In this document: in pieces, positions 1-7,990 of the stretch
How the letters are laid out: each line of letters begins with the position of its first letter
Position numbering within the stretch: the stretch's first letter is position 1
The notes under the pieces: generated by a model
Database searches by the model: none
Told to the model about the DNA's origin: nothing
What the model saw: the letters and a program-made list of their open reading frames with translations, nothing else
Position numbers and translations under genes: made by a program
Source of the DNA: Silanimonas sp044377035
Lineage (GTDB): Bacteria > Pseudomonadota > Gammaproteobacteria > Xanthomonadales > Xanthomonadaceae
Direction: 5' to 3'
Length of the DNA stretch: 64,000 nt
Assembly: GCF_044377035.1 (NCBI RefSeq)
Contig: NZ_JBILJW010000004.1
Coordinates: forward strand, 1-64,000

Positions 1-44
1 GTTTAGGCTTTGGCTTCCCCCCCACACCGTCGATCCCCCCCCCG

Positions 45-710
45 ATGACCGCACGTCCTGCCGCCTGCCTGCTGTTCGCGTTCTCACTCTCCGCCTGCTC
101 GGCGGAGGTCGAATTCCCGGAGCCTCCCGTCAATCCTGCGCCGCGTGTCGGGTGGACCCACGAGTTGGTCGTCGAGTCGCCCGTTCGCCCGGTGCTCCGG
201 GTCGAGATGATCGCGGCCTACAACATCGCAAACGCGGAATGCCTCGAACGCGAGATGTTCACTGGAGCGCCAACATCACCGAGTTCGAAGGAAGTGCCGT
301 TGTCAGTGGACGCCCTGCCGGACGGTCGCTTCCTCGCCACGGTCTTCGAAGACCTGCTCCTGCCGTCCGATCTCTATGGCGAGGGCGAGTGCCGTTGGGT
401 GCTGGCCGGGGTTTACAGCATCGTTGATGACGGCGTCGTGCGATTCCAGCACAGCGGTGCCGCGACAGCGCGGTCTCCCGAACGCACCCAGCAGGTGGTC
501 AGCTACACGGCGTTCGAGCGGTCGCGGTTCACCTCGCCGGCCCCAAGCGATGGATCCTCCCAAGCCGAGGATCGGCCGCTCTTTTCCGTGACGTCCAGCC
601 TCGACCGTGACCAACCGATCGGTCCGGTGATGCCCGACGACGATTTCACGAGCCAATTCCCGCTCGAACGCTACGTGTGGCTGCGGTCCGTGGGACGCCC
701 GGCGGATTGA
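45..710 (+). CDS. Putative lipoprotein, candidate immunity partner (X-Tfi type) of the downstream lipase effector
   Basis: A 221-residue protein with a short lipoprotein signal: a hydrophobic stretch followed by the lipobox L15-S16-A17-C18, so the mature protein should be lipidated and periplasm-facing. The rest has no domain I recognise. It ends 69 bp before a gene whose product has a lipase domain and an XVIPCD tail. In Xanthomonadales, genes for type IV secretion effectors (X-Tfe) usually sit beside genes for periplasmic lipoprotein inhibitors (X-Tfi). An immunity role is therefore inferred from signal type, size and position, not from homology I can see. It could instead be an unrelated lipoprotein. 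Confidence 0.6.
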   Translation: MTARPAACLLFAFSLSACSAEVEFPEPPVNPAPRVGWTHELVVESPVRPVLRVEMIAAYNIANAECLEREMFTGAPTSPSSKEVPLSVDALPDGRFLATVFEDLLLPSDLYGEGECRWVLAGVYSIVDDGVVRFQHSGAATARSPERTQQVVSYTAFERSRFTSPAPSDGSSQAEDRPLFSVTSSLDRDQPIGPVMPDDDFTSQFPLERYVWLRSVGRPAD

Positions 711-779
711 CGAAGCTTGGAAATCTCTTTCGCAACGCGCGTTAGGGTAAGCACTCCCCTCCCCGGCTGATTCAACGCG

Positions 780-2534
780 ATGCCACTGACCCCCCAGCAG
801 TACGCCGAGCTTGCCGATCACGTTTACAACCGCCCGACGCAGCCACTTCGCGAAGGTCAACGTGTCATCCGAGGCGAAGCGCCCAACGTCATTGACGCCA
901 ACGTGCTGCGCGTCGTCGACGACCCGCGCACTGGCTACCAGGGCGCCGTGTATCAAGACCGGCAGACCGGCGCGTTGATCGTTGCCCATCGCGGCACCGA
1001 GTTCGGGCGCGAGCCGCTGCAGGACGGCGCGCTCGCCGACGGCGGCATGGTGGCCGCACGCGTCAACCTGCAGATGCCTGCCGCGATGGAAATGACGCGG
1101 TGGGCGGTCGAGCACGCGCGGCGTTATCCGCAGAACGGGGAGACACCGTCGGTCAGCGTCACCGGCCACTCGTTGGGTGGCACGCTCGCCCAAGCCACCG
1201 CCTTCCGCTATCAGCTCCACGGCGAGACCTTCAATGCCTATGGCGCGATCGGCATCAACGGCATTCCGGCCAACGCGCGCGCCGACCTCGTGAACCATGT
1301 GCGGGCGAGTGATCCCGTCTCCGCGGCCAACCAGCATGTGGGCCGTGAAGTGCGCTACGCCACGCCCGGCGATGTGCGCGCCACCGCGACCTTCGGCGGT
1401 TTCCTTGTCCAGGGGGGGATGGCGCATCCGATGGACGCGTTCCTCGGTCCGGAAAGTGCGCTGACGACCGCCGCGCGACAGCGGGCCGAAGGGGCCGACG
1501 CTTTGTTCGACCATCGACGCGGACAGGTCGCACTCGCGCGCGGCGGCATCACGCTGGCCGCCGAAGCCCACCTGCAGCAGCGCGAGCTGGTGGGGCGCGG
1601 CGTCGGGGCCTCGCTGGATGGCGCGGGCGTGGTCGGCAACGTCGCGATCGACGGTGCGGGGCGCGCGGCAGCCGGGTGGACGGCCACGGTGTCGCAGGGC
1701 GGCGCCATCGCCGTGCGCGGCAGTGCCGAGGTCGGTGCCTTGGCCCAGCAGGGCGGCGCTCGAGTCGCCGGTGCGGTGTCGCGCGTCGACAACGAGCTGC
1801 GGGCCGGGCGCGACGAGGCGCTGGCGGGCGTGATGCGGCTGGCCGAATGGGCGGCGCCGCGCTGGGTCGGCGTGGGCGGCAGCGAATTCTTCGAGCGTCG
1901 GGCCGAGCGCGAACGAGCGCAGGGCCGCGAGCAGCAGGCGGGCCTCGTCGCCAGCGGCGATTCGTCCGCCGAGCGCACCCGCGATGGCGGCAGGGCGGCG
2001 GCCACGGCGATCCGTGACGGTGGTGCCGTCGCGGCCGAGCGCACGCGCGAGGCGACCGACCGCGCCGGAGACACGGTGCGCGGGTCCCTGCAGCAGGCCG
2101 CGGGCGTCGTGCGCGATGCGACGGCACGGCCCACGGGCCCGATGTATCGCGAACCCGAGGTCGCGCCAGCGCTCAGCGACCGCCGACACCCGCAGTTCGC
2201 CCTCTACGACGGCGTGGCCCGCGGCATCGATGCGCTGCCCGCCGGCGTGCGTCCCGAAACGGCGGACGCGCGCGAGCGCCTGTCCGCCGCACTGGCCAGC
2301 CAGCTCTACATGCAGGGGATCCGCGGCGCCGACCATGTCGTGGCCTCGCCGGACGGTCAGCGCGTGTTCGCGGTGAACGGTCGCCTCGGTGACCCGGCGG
2401 CCCACGTCGCCAGCGTGCCGATGGCCGCCGAACGCCAGCCGGTGCTGCAGAGCACGCAGCTGGTGGACGATCTGCGCGAGACCCGCGAGCGTCAGGCCCG
2501 GCAGGACGTGGCGACGCCGGCGATGGCGCGCTGA
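780..2534 (+). CDS. Type IV secretion antibacterial effector (X-Tfe) with N-terminal class 3-like lipase domain and XVIPCD tail
   Basis: A 584-residue protein without a signal peptide. The N-terminal third is an alpha/beta-hydrolase of lipase class 3 type. The nucleophile elbow GHSLGG is at 129-134 (Ser131), a likely Asp is at 178 (RASDPVS) and a possible His at 216. The middle (about 330-460) is rich in Arg, Ala and Glu. The last ~115 residues (470-584) match the XVIPCD pattern, with HPQFALYDGVARGIDAL and VFAVNGRLGDP, the latter close to the FAVQG-x3-DP signature. XVIPCD binds VirD4 and routes toxins through the X-T4SS into rival Gram-negative cells. Phospholipid hydrolysis in the target periplasm is inferred. 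The secretion machine is not in this window. Confidence 0.82.
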   Translation: MPLTPQQYAELADHVYNRPTQPLREGQRVIRGEAPNVIDANVLRVVDDPRTGYQGAVYQDRQTGALIVAHRGTEFGREPLQDGALADGGMVAARVNLQMPAAMEMTRWAVEHARRYPQNGETPSVSVTGHSLGGTLAQATAFRYQLHGETFNAYGAIGINGIPANARADLVNHVRASDPVSAANQHVGREVRYATPGDVRATATFGGFLVQGGMAHPMDAFLGPESALTTAARQRAEGADALFDHRRGQVALARGGITLAAEAHLQQRELVGRGVGASLDGAGVVGNVAIDGAGRAAAGWTATVSQGGAIAVRGSAEVGALAQQGGARVAGAVSRVDNELRAGRDEALAGVMRLAEWAAPRWVGVGGSEFFERRAERERAQGREQQAGLVASGDSSAERTRDGGRAAATAIRDGGAVAAERTREATDRAGDTVRGSLQQAAGVVRDATARPTGPMYREPEVAPALSDRRHPQFALYDGVARGIDALPAGVRPETADARERLSAALASQLYMQGIRGADHVVASPDGQRVFAVNGRLGDPAAHVASVPMAAERQPVLQSTQLVDDLRETRERQARQDVATPAMAR

Positions 2535-2543
2535 ACCAGCGCC

Positions 2544-2571
2544 GGCCGGGGCGTCGTCCGACGCCCCGGCC
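2544..2571. terminator. GC-rich hairpin between convergent genes
   Basis: A perfect 12-bp stem (GGCCGGGGCGTC paired with GACGCCCCGGCC) with a 4-base loop GTCC lies in the 48-bp gap between the convergent effector and aminopeptidase genes. There is no T-run on either side. It could act as a bidirectional transcription stop or an RNA 3'-end protector. Confidence 0.6.
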
Positions 2572-2582
2572 GATGAATCCCG

Positions 2583-4145
2583 TCAGTTCGCGCGGCGAGG
2601 CGCCTCGAGGGTGTCGCGGACGAAGCGGTCGAAGAGGCGCACGCCATAGGCGGAGGCACCGAGCGGCACGGTCGGCAGGGGCGCGTCGTCGCGCCATGCC
2701 ATCGAGGCCATATCGATGTGGGCCCAGCGCACGGCGGGGTCCACCCAGGCACCGATGAAGTGCGCACCCACGCCGGCGCCGGCGCGGCCACCGCTGCCGA
2801 CGTTGCGCAGGTCGGCGATCGGCGATTCCAAGTCCTTCGCGTAGCTCGGGTGCAGCGGCAGGCGCCACAGCTCCTCGCCGCTGGCTGCACCGGCGGCCAC
2901 GAGTTCGGCCACGAGTGCATCGTCGCGCGAGAACAGGCCGCCGTACTCGTCGCCCACCGCCGTCACCTGCGAGCCGGTCAACGTGGCGATGTCGATGAGC
3001 ATCGCCGGCTTGTCCTGCCGCTGGACGTAAGCGATGGCATCGACCAGCACGATCCGACCCTCGGCGTCGGTGTTGAGGTTCTCGAAGGTGAGGCCGCCGA
3101 GCGTGCGCACCACGTCGCCGGGGCGGGCCGCTTCGCCGTCAGGCATGTTCTCGGCGAGCGCCGCGACGGCAATGGCATTCACGCGGGCGCCGCGCTTCGC
3201 CAGCGCCAGCACCGTGCCGGTGGCGGCCGCTGCACCGGCCATGTCGTGCTTCATCCGCCACATGTTCTCGGACGGCTTGATGGAGATGCCGCCGCTGTCG
3301 AAGGTGATGCCCTTGCCGACGAAGGCCACCGGCGCGGCGTCGCCCGCACCGCGGTAGCGCACCAGCAACAGCTTCGGTGGCTGCGCGCTGCCGCCGCCCA
3401 CCGAGAGCATCGCGCCCATGCCGAGCTCGCGCATCCGCGCTTCATCCACGACCTCGATGCTGACGCCGCGGACGCCCTCGAAGGCCTTGCGGGTGCGTTC
3501 GACGAAGGTCTCCGGGTAGATGACGTTGCCGGGCTCCGTCTTGAGGTCGCGGGCGAAGCGCACGCCCTCGGCCACGTGGGCCCAGTCGCTGCGCCACGCC
3601 GCGCTCGACGCGCCTGCGTCGGCCACGCGGACGGTCAGGGTGCCTTGGCCGAGCACCGGGGCGCCCGGCTTCGGCGTCTTGTACTGGCGGAAGGTGTACT
3701 GGCCCAGCGACGCGCCGAGGGCGAGATGGGCGCCGGCGGTCGGCATGCCGGCCTCGGGCCAGAGCAGCGTGATGTCGGCGGCAGCGCTGAGCACGCCCGC
3801 CTGTCCGACGAGGCCACCGACATCCTCGAGCAAGCGCGGCGTGACCGGATCGCTGCCGGTGCCGACCAGCAGCACCTGGTCGTAGGGTCCGACGCCCGGA
3901 AGGTTCAGCACCGTGCCGCGGTCGCCGAGGAAGCCGGCCGTGCGCACGGCGCGACGCAGGGCACCGCCGCTGCGCTGGTCGAGCGCGGCAAAGGCGCCCT
4001 CATCCGGCACGCCCTGGCGGACGGCGACCGCGACGGCACCGGTTTCCGGCAGGGCGTAGTCGGCGATGGCCAACGCGCGCTGGGCGTCGGCGGGCGACAC
4101 GAAGAGGACGGACAGGGCCAGGAACGGGACCACGCGATGTCGCAT
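2583..4145 (-). CDS. M17 leucyl aminopeptidase family protein with signal peptide
   Basis: A 520-residue two-metal aminopeptidase that releases N-terminal amino acids from peptides. A signal peptide (residues 1-21, ending PADAQ) makes it periplasmic or secreted, unlike cytosolic PepA. The M17 catalytic domain fills the C-terminal part. Visible metal and active-site residues are Lys278 and Asp283 (VGKGITFDSGG), Lys290, Asp301, and Asp360, Glu362 and Arg364 in the family signature NTDAEGRIVLVDA. The start is supported by a GAGGTG ribosome-binding site just upstream. The gene is convergent with the effector gene. Family assignment is firm; the substrate is not known. Confidence 0.93.
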   Translation of the reverse strand: MRHRVVPFLALSVLFVSPADAQRALAIADYALPETGAVAVAVRQGVPDEGAFAALDQRSGGALRRAVRTAGFLGDRGTVLNLPGVGPYDQVLLVGTGSDPVTPRLLEDVGGLVGQAGVLSAAADITLLWPEAGMPTAGAHLALGASLGQYTFRQYKTPKPGAPVLGQGTLTVRVADAGASSAAWRSDWAHVAEGVRFARDLKTEPGNVIYPETFVERTRKAFEGVRGVSIEVVDEARMRELGMGAMLSVGGGSAQPPKLLLVRYRGAGDAAPVAFVGKGITFDSGGISIKPSENMWRMKHDMAGAAAATGTVLALAKRGARVNAIAVAALAENMPDGEAARPGDVVRTLGGLTFENLNTDAEGRIVLVDAIAYVQRQDKPAMLIDIATLTGSQVTAVGDEYGGLFSRDDALVAELVAAGAASGEELWRLPLHPSYAKDLESPIADLRNVGSGGRAGAGVGAHFIGAWVDPAVRWAHIDMASMAWRDDAPLPTVPLGASAYGVRLFDRFVRDTLEAPRRAN

Positions 4146-4244
4146 CGATGCACCTCGGTAAGGAAGAAAACGGGACGGTCGAAACCGTTCCGCATCCTGC
4201 CTTTGCCTCCGAGGCGCGAGGTCGTGGCGGGGTGAATCGGCGGG

Positions 4245-4847
4245 TCAGCGCGGATCGATGCCGACGAGCGTGACGAGGGCTTTCAGCGTCGCCTTCGCGA
4301 GCCGCTCGCGGTCGAGGTCGGGCTGCATGGCGAGGCGGACGGTGAGGCCTTCGAACAGCGCGTTCAGCAGTTCGACGAGTGCTGGCGCGGGCACCGGCGG
4401 TTTGGCCAGGCCGCGCTTGCGCAGCGCCTCGATGCTGGCCAACAGGGCATCGCGGGCGAGGGCGTCCTCGCGGCGCAGGGAGGCCATGAGCGCGTCGTTG
4501 CGGCAGGCCTCGGCCATCACTTCCATCTGCAGGCGCAGCAGGGCCGGATCGAGCACTTCGCCGAGGATAGCGTCGACGACGCCCGCGAGGTCGCGCTCCG
4601 GATCGGCGCTGGTGGCGAGCGACTCGAACAGGGCCACGGAGTTCGCCCGACTCAGCTCGGCGAAGGCCATGACCAGTGCGTCCTTGTTGGCGAAGTAGCG
4701 GTACAGCAGGCCCATGCTCAGGCCGGCGGCCTTGGCGATCTCGGCCATGCTGGCCTGATGGAAGCCTTTTTCCGCGAAGCACCGCCCGGCGGCGCGGAGG
4801 ATCTGCCGGCGGCGCTGTTCCTGCAGTTCGGGGTTGGCGGTGCGCAT
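4245..4847 (-). CDS. TetR/AcrR family transcriptional regulator
   Basis: A 200-residue regulator with the usual TetR layout: an N-terminal helix-turn-helix (about residues 12-58, including the recognition stretch AKAAGLSMGLLYRYFANKD) and an all-helical ligand-binding and dimerisation domain. It is divergent from the fatty acid hydroxylase gene, and the 82-bp gap holds two palindromic sequences. That arrangement is typical of a repressor controlling itself and its neighbour. The ligand is unknown; a lipid-like molecule would fit the neighbour's likely substrate. Confidence 0.9.
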   Translation of the reverse strand: MRTANPELQEQRRRQILRAAGRCFAEKGFHQASMAEIAKAAGLSMGLLYRYFANKDALVMAFAELSRANSVALFESLATSADPERDLAGVVDAILGEVLDPALLRLQMEVMAEACRNDALMASLRREDALARDALLASIEALRKRGLAKPPVPAPALVELLNALFEGLTVRLAMQPDLDRERLAKATLKALVTLVGIDPR

Positions 4848-4860
4848 GGCGACGATTCGA

Positions 4861-4921
4861 TGAACGACCGCTCAAGTTTAGCTTGACGACGGCCCCGGTC
4901 ATTCATAAGGTGAGCGCTCAC
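4861..4921. promoter_or_regulatory. Divergent regulatory region with two candidate TetR operators
   Basis: Two related palindromes lie between the divergent TetR and hydroxylase genes. The first, TGAACGACCGCTCA (4861-4874), matches its own reverse complement at 10 of 14 positions. The second, GTGAGCGCTCAC (4910-4921), is a perfect 12-bp palindrome ending 8 bp before the hydroxylase start. Both share the TGA-(A/G)CG and CGCTCA half-site letters, as expected if one TetR dimer binds both. Confidence 0.6.
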
Positions 4922-4929
4922 TCACCTAA

Positions 4930-5808
4930 TTGAGCCCTGCCGTGGACACCCTTCCCGCCTTCCCCCCCAGCGACATCGCCCAGTGGTTGGGCCTCTTGGC
5001 CGCGCTGCTGGCGGGCCTGCTGCTGGTCTTCCTCCCCATTGAGGTCTGGCGCCGGCACCGGGCCGGCACGCTGGACCGCAAGGCCATTCTGGAAATGCTG
5101 GCCTCGGCCAGCGTCTCGCTGCCGCCGCTGCTGGTGGGCGGCGTGGTGCTCGCCTTCGTCACCGCGCTGTGGGGCGGGGCGGCGGCGCTGGTGCCGTGGT
5201 CCATCCCGACCACCGGATGGACGGCGTTGGCCTGTCTGCTGCTGGTGGATTTCCTCTACTACTGGGACCACCGCTGCGCGCACCACTTCCGGCCCTATTG
5301 GGCGATGGCGCACTCGGTGCACCACAGTTCGCCGCAGTTCGACCAGACCACGGCGCTGCGCGTGTCGCTCATGGACGGTGCGTTCTCGCCGTGGTTCTAC
5401 GTGCCGGCCGTGCTGGTTGGCTTCGACCCGTTGCTGGTCGCCGCGTGCTTCGGCGTGATCCTCACCTGGCAGCAGTGGCTGCACACCGAGACGGTCGGCC
5501 GCCTGCCGTGGTTCGACGGCTGGCTCAACACGCCGTCCAACCACCGCGTCCACCATGGCGTGCAGCCGCAATACATCGACCGCAACTACGGCGCGATCCT
5601 GATGGTCTGGGACCGGCTGTTCGGCACCTATGCGCGCGAGGACGAGCCGGTGCGCTACGGGCTCACAGAACCGATCAACTCCAGCAACCCGTGGACGGTG
5701 CACACGCTGGAGATCGGACGCTGGTGGCGCGAACTGCGTGCCGCGCCGACGTGGCGGGCCTTCGTCCGCTCGCTTTGGGCGATGCCGGGAAAGCCCGCGC
5801 CCCGTTGA
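4930..5808 (+). CDS. Sterol desaturase / fatty acid hydroxylase superfamily membrane protein
   Basis: A 292-residue integral membrane di-iron enzyme that would hydroxylate or desaturate a lipid. The histidine clusters of the superfamily are visible: DHRCAHH (His114, 118, 119), HSVHH (His128, 131, 132), His185 in LHTE and NHRVHH (His205, 208, 209). Hydrophobic segments lie at about 18-38, 62-80, 97-112 and 155-180. Translation starts at TTG 4930 or GTG 4942; no ATG fits. It is divergent from a TetR gene that probably controls it. The lipid substrate cannot be read from the sequence. Confidence 0.88.
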   Translation: MSPAVDTLPAFPPSDIAQWLGLLAALLAGLLLVFLPIEVWRRHRAGTLDRKAILEMLASASVSLPPLLVGGVVLAFVTALWGGAAALVPWSIPTTGWTALACLLLVDFLYYWDHRCAHHFRPYWAMAHSVHHSSPQFDQTTALRVSLMDGAFSPWFYVPAVLVGFDPLLVAACFGVILTWQQWLHTETVGRLPWFDGWLNTPSNHRVHHGVQPQYIDRNYGAILMVWDRLFGTYAREDEPVRYGLTEPINSSNPWTVHTLEIGRWWRELRAAPTWRAFVRSLWAMPGKPAPR

Positions 5809-5833
5809 TCGGGACGCGGGCCGAGGCGGCGCC

Positions 5834-7894
5834 TCAGTTCAGCTGGCAGCTCGCCGGCTTGGCCGAAGTGAACAGCGCCGATGTCGCCCACTCGGGGTGG
5901 TCGATGAACGGATTGCGGTTGCCCTGGAATTCCTGGATCGCTTCGTTGCGGATGCGCTCCGCACCGTTCGGCGGGTCCTGCTGGTGCCACTGCAGCAGGG
6001 TGCTGAGCAGGCCCATGTAGGCCGGCGAGGCCGAGGTGATGACGATCTTCGAGCGGTCGTCGGTGAGCTCGAGGTCGGGCTCGCCCTGGCCGTTCACCGG
6101 ATGCACGCCGCCCTCGTAGCGGATCGCCATGTAGAGGATGGCGCGCGCGATGTCGCCCTTGCGGGTGTTGAACACCTCGAAGCTGCCGGCATTGCCGTCC
6201 GGGCCCTTCACCCAGTTGGAATTGCCGGGGTATACGCCCGTGCCGCCGCCGGTGCCGTTGTTCACTTCGGTGGCGCGCTCGCTGCAGCCTTGGCTCGGCG
6301 GGCAGTTCGCGTAGGGCTTGTTGCCGCGGTCGCTGTTGTACGCCGTGTCCGACAGGTAAAGCATGTGCGTGTCGGTGTAGGGCGCGTAGGGCAGGCCGAG
6401 GTTGCCGGTCTGCGAGCTGAAGCCGAGCGAGTTCGGCCACGTGTGCTCGCGGTTGTAGGTGATGCCCGTGCCGGTGCCGGCGCGTTCGGTCACCTTGGCG
6501 AAGCTGCGGTTCTTGTAGACGTCGAGGATGCGCGCGGTGTTGGCCGGGTCTTCGTCGGCGATCTCCAGGATGTCCCAGCTGTCCGTGGTGCTGGCCGAAT
6601 ACGGAAAGGCCGTGTGGCCCTTGATCGTCTCGTGCAGCGAGCAGCGCAGTTGGCTGGCCGAGCTCGTGTTCACGCGGCTGTAGTAGCCGGTGGGCGCCGA
6701 CGCCGCGAGCGTGTAGGCCACGCTGGTGTTGCCGGTGGGCGTCGCGTTGTTGGCGTCACGCAAACCGGCGGCGCTGATCGAGAGCGTGCAGGTTTCGCCG
6801 CCGGTGAACGCGCCCGACGGCGTCAGCGTGAAGCGGCTGCCGGTGGTCGGATAGCTCAGTGGGTGGTTGCCGCTGCTGGCGCAGCTGAGCGCGAAGGCCG
6901 TTGTGCCGGCGGTGACCGGTTCGCTGAAGTCGACGCTCAGCGCGGCGGTCGGCGAGACGTTGGTGGCGCCGTTGGCGGGCGTGGTCGCCGTGACGCGCGG
7001 TGCGGCGTTGACCAGCGTGTAGGTGACGGTGGTGTTCGCTGCCGGCGAGGCGTTGCCGCTGTCCTTCACCGCGCTGGCGGTGACGCTGAGCGTGCAGCTC
7101 TCGCCATCGGCGAAGGCGCCCGACGGGGTGATGGTGAAGCTGCTGCCGCTGGTTGCGTGGCTGAGCGGATGGCTGCCGCTGCTGGCGCAGCTGAGCGCGA
7201 AGGCGCCGGTGGAGAGCGTGACGCTCTCGCTGAAGGTGACGCTGAGCGCCGCCGCCGGGTTCACGCCCGTCGCGCTGTTGGACGGGGTGGTGGCGGTGAT
7301 GCTGGGCGGCGTGTTGGCGCTGCCGAAGCTCTGGTTGCGGTTGCAGGCGCCGAAGGTCGCGGCCTGCGCGGCCTGCCACGTGAAGCCCGCGGAGCCGCTC
7401 GCGGTTCCGCCGAGCTGCAGCGAGTGACCGACCGTCGTGGCTTCGCTTTCACTGACCGGCAGGTTGACGCTGGTGCGGCCCGAGGCCACGCCGCTGCCGG
7501 CGCGGATCTGGCCTTCGTAGCTGATGAACTGCACGACCGTGCCGCTGGGATTCACGAGGGCGATGCCGTCGTGGGTACCGTTCTGCATCCCGTTGGCGGC
7601 ATAGCTCAACGTGGCGAAGCGCACGGTGGCGCCGCCGCAGGTGGCGAGCGCGCCGGTCGGCAGCGGGTCGTTGTCGTAGGCGGTGGCGGCGGTGGTGCTG
7701 CCGGTGCCGTTGTAGAGGTGGATGCGCCAGCCGCTCAGCGATTCACCCGCGGTGGCGACGATCTCGATGCGCTCGCCGGAGTCCGTCCCGGCATTGTCGT
7801 AGTGGATCTCGTTGATGAAGACCTCGGCCTGCGCGGCGGGCACGCACGCGAAAAGGCCCAGCGCCGCGAGGGCGCGGAACGTACGGAAGGACAC
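5834..7894 (-). CDS. Secreted multidomain endonuclease I (lamin-tail, two Ig-like and nuclease domains)
   Basis: A 686-residue exoprotein starting at GTG, with an AGGGGA ribosome-binding site 7 bp upstream. Order of parts: signal peptide (1-23), lamin-tail domain (about 24-190, opening VFINEIHYDN), two SbsA-type Ig-like repeats (about 195-294 and 298-397, each with TPxNxATxVxPxAAL and one disulfide candidate), then an endonuclease I domain (402-680). The nuclease signature NREHTWPNS contains Glu483 and His484. A second conserved stretch, FQGNRNPFIDHPEW, lies near the C-terminus. It should degrade extracellular DNA for nutrients or biofilm turnover. It converges on the hydroxylase gene with 25 bp between them. 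Confidence 0.9.
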   Translation of the reverse strand: MSFRTFRALAALGLFACVPAAQAEVFINEIHYDNAGTDSGERIEIVATAGESLSGWRIHLYNGTGSTTAATAYDNDPLPTGALATCGGATVRFATLSYAANGMQNGTHDGIALVNPSGTVVQFISYEGQIRAGSGVASGRTSVNLPVSESEATTVGHSLQLGGTASGSAGFTWQAAQAATFGACNRNQSFGSANTPPSITATTPSNSATGVNPAAALSVTFSESVTLSTGAFALSCASSGSHPLSHATSGSSFTITPSGAFADGESCTLSVTASAVKDSGNASPAANTTVTYTLVNAAPRVTATTPANGATNVSPTAALSVDFSEPVTAGTTAFALSCASSGNHPLSYPTTGSRFTLTPSGAFTGGETCTLSISAAGLRDANNATPTGNTSVAYTLAASAPTGYYSRVNTSSASQLRCSLHETIKGHTAFPYSASTTDSWDILEIADEDPANTARILDVYKNRSFAKVTERAGTGTGITYNREHTWPNSLGFSSQTGNLGLPYAPYTDTHMLYLSDTAYNSDRGNKPYANCPPSQGCSERATEVNNGTGGGTGVYPGNSNWVKGPDGNAGSFEVFNTRKGDIARAILYMAIRYEGGVHPVNGQGEPDLELTDDRSKIVITSASPAYMGLLSTLLQWHQQDPPNGAERIRNEAIQEFQGNRNPFIDHPEWATSALFTSAKPASCQLN

Positions 7895-7990
7895 GGATTT
7901 TCCCCTGGTGTGCCGGCGTCGGGGGGCCGGCAGTGGCGGGCAGTCTAGGATCGCTTTGTGACAAGCGCCCGTCGCAGCGCAGCACGGGGC

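Noticed and set aside
303..2405. A 700-residue minus-strand open frame across the lipase effector
   Set aside because: Low-complexity translation with no recognisable domain. The plus-strand frame has the lipase motif, XVIPCD tail and normal codon-position GC bias.
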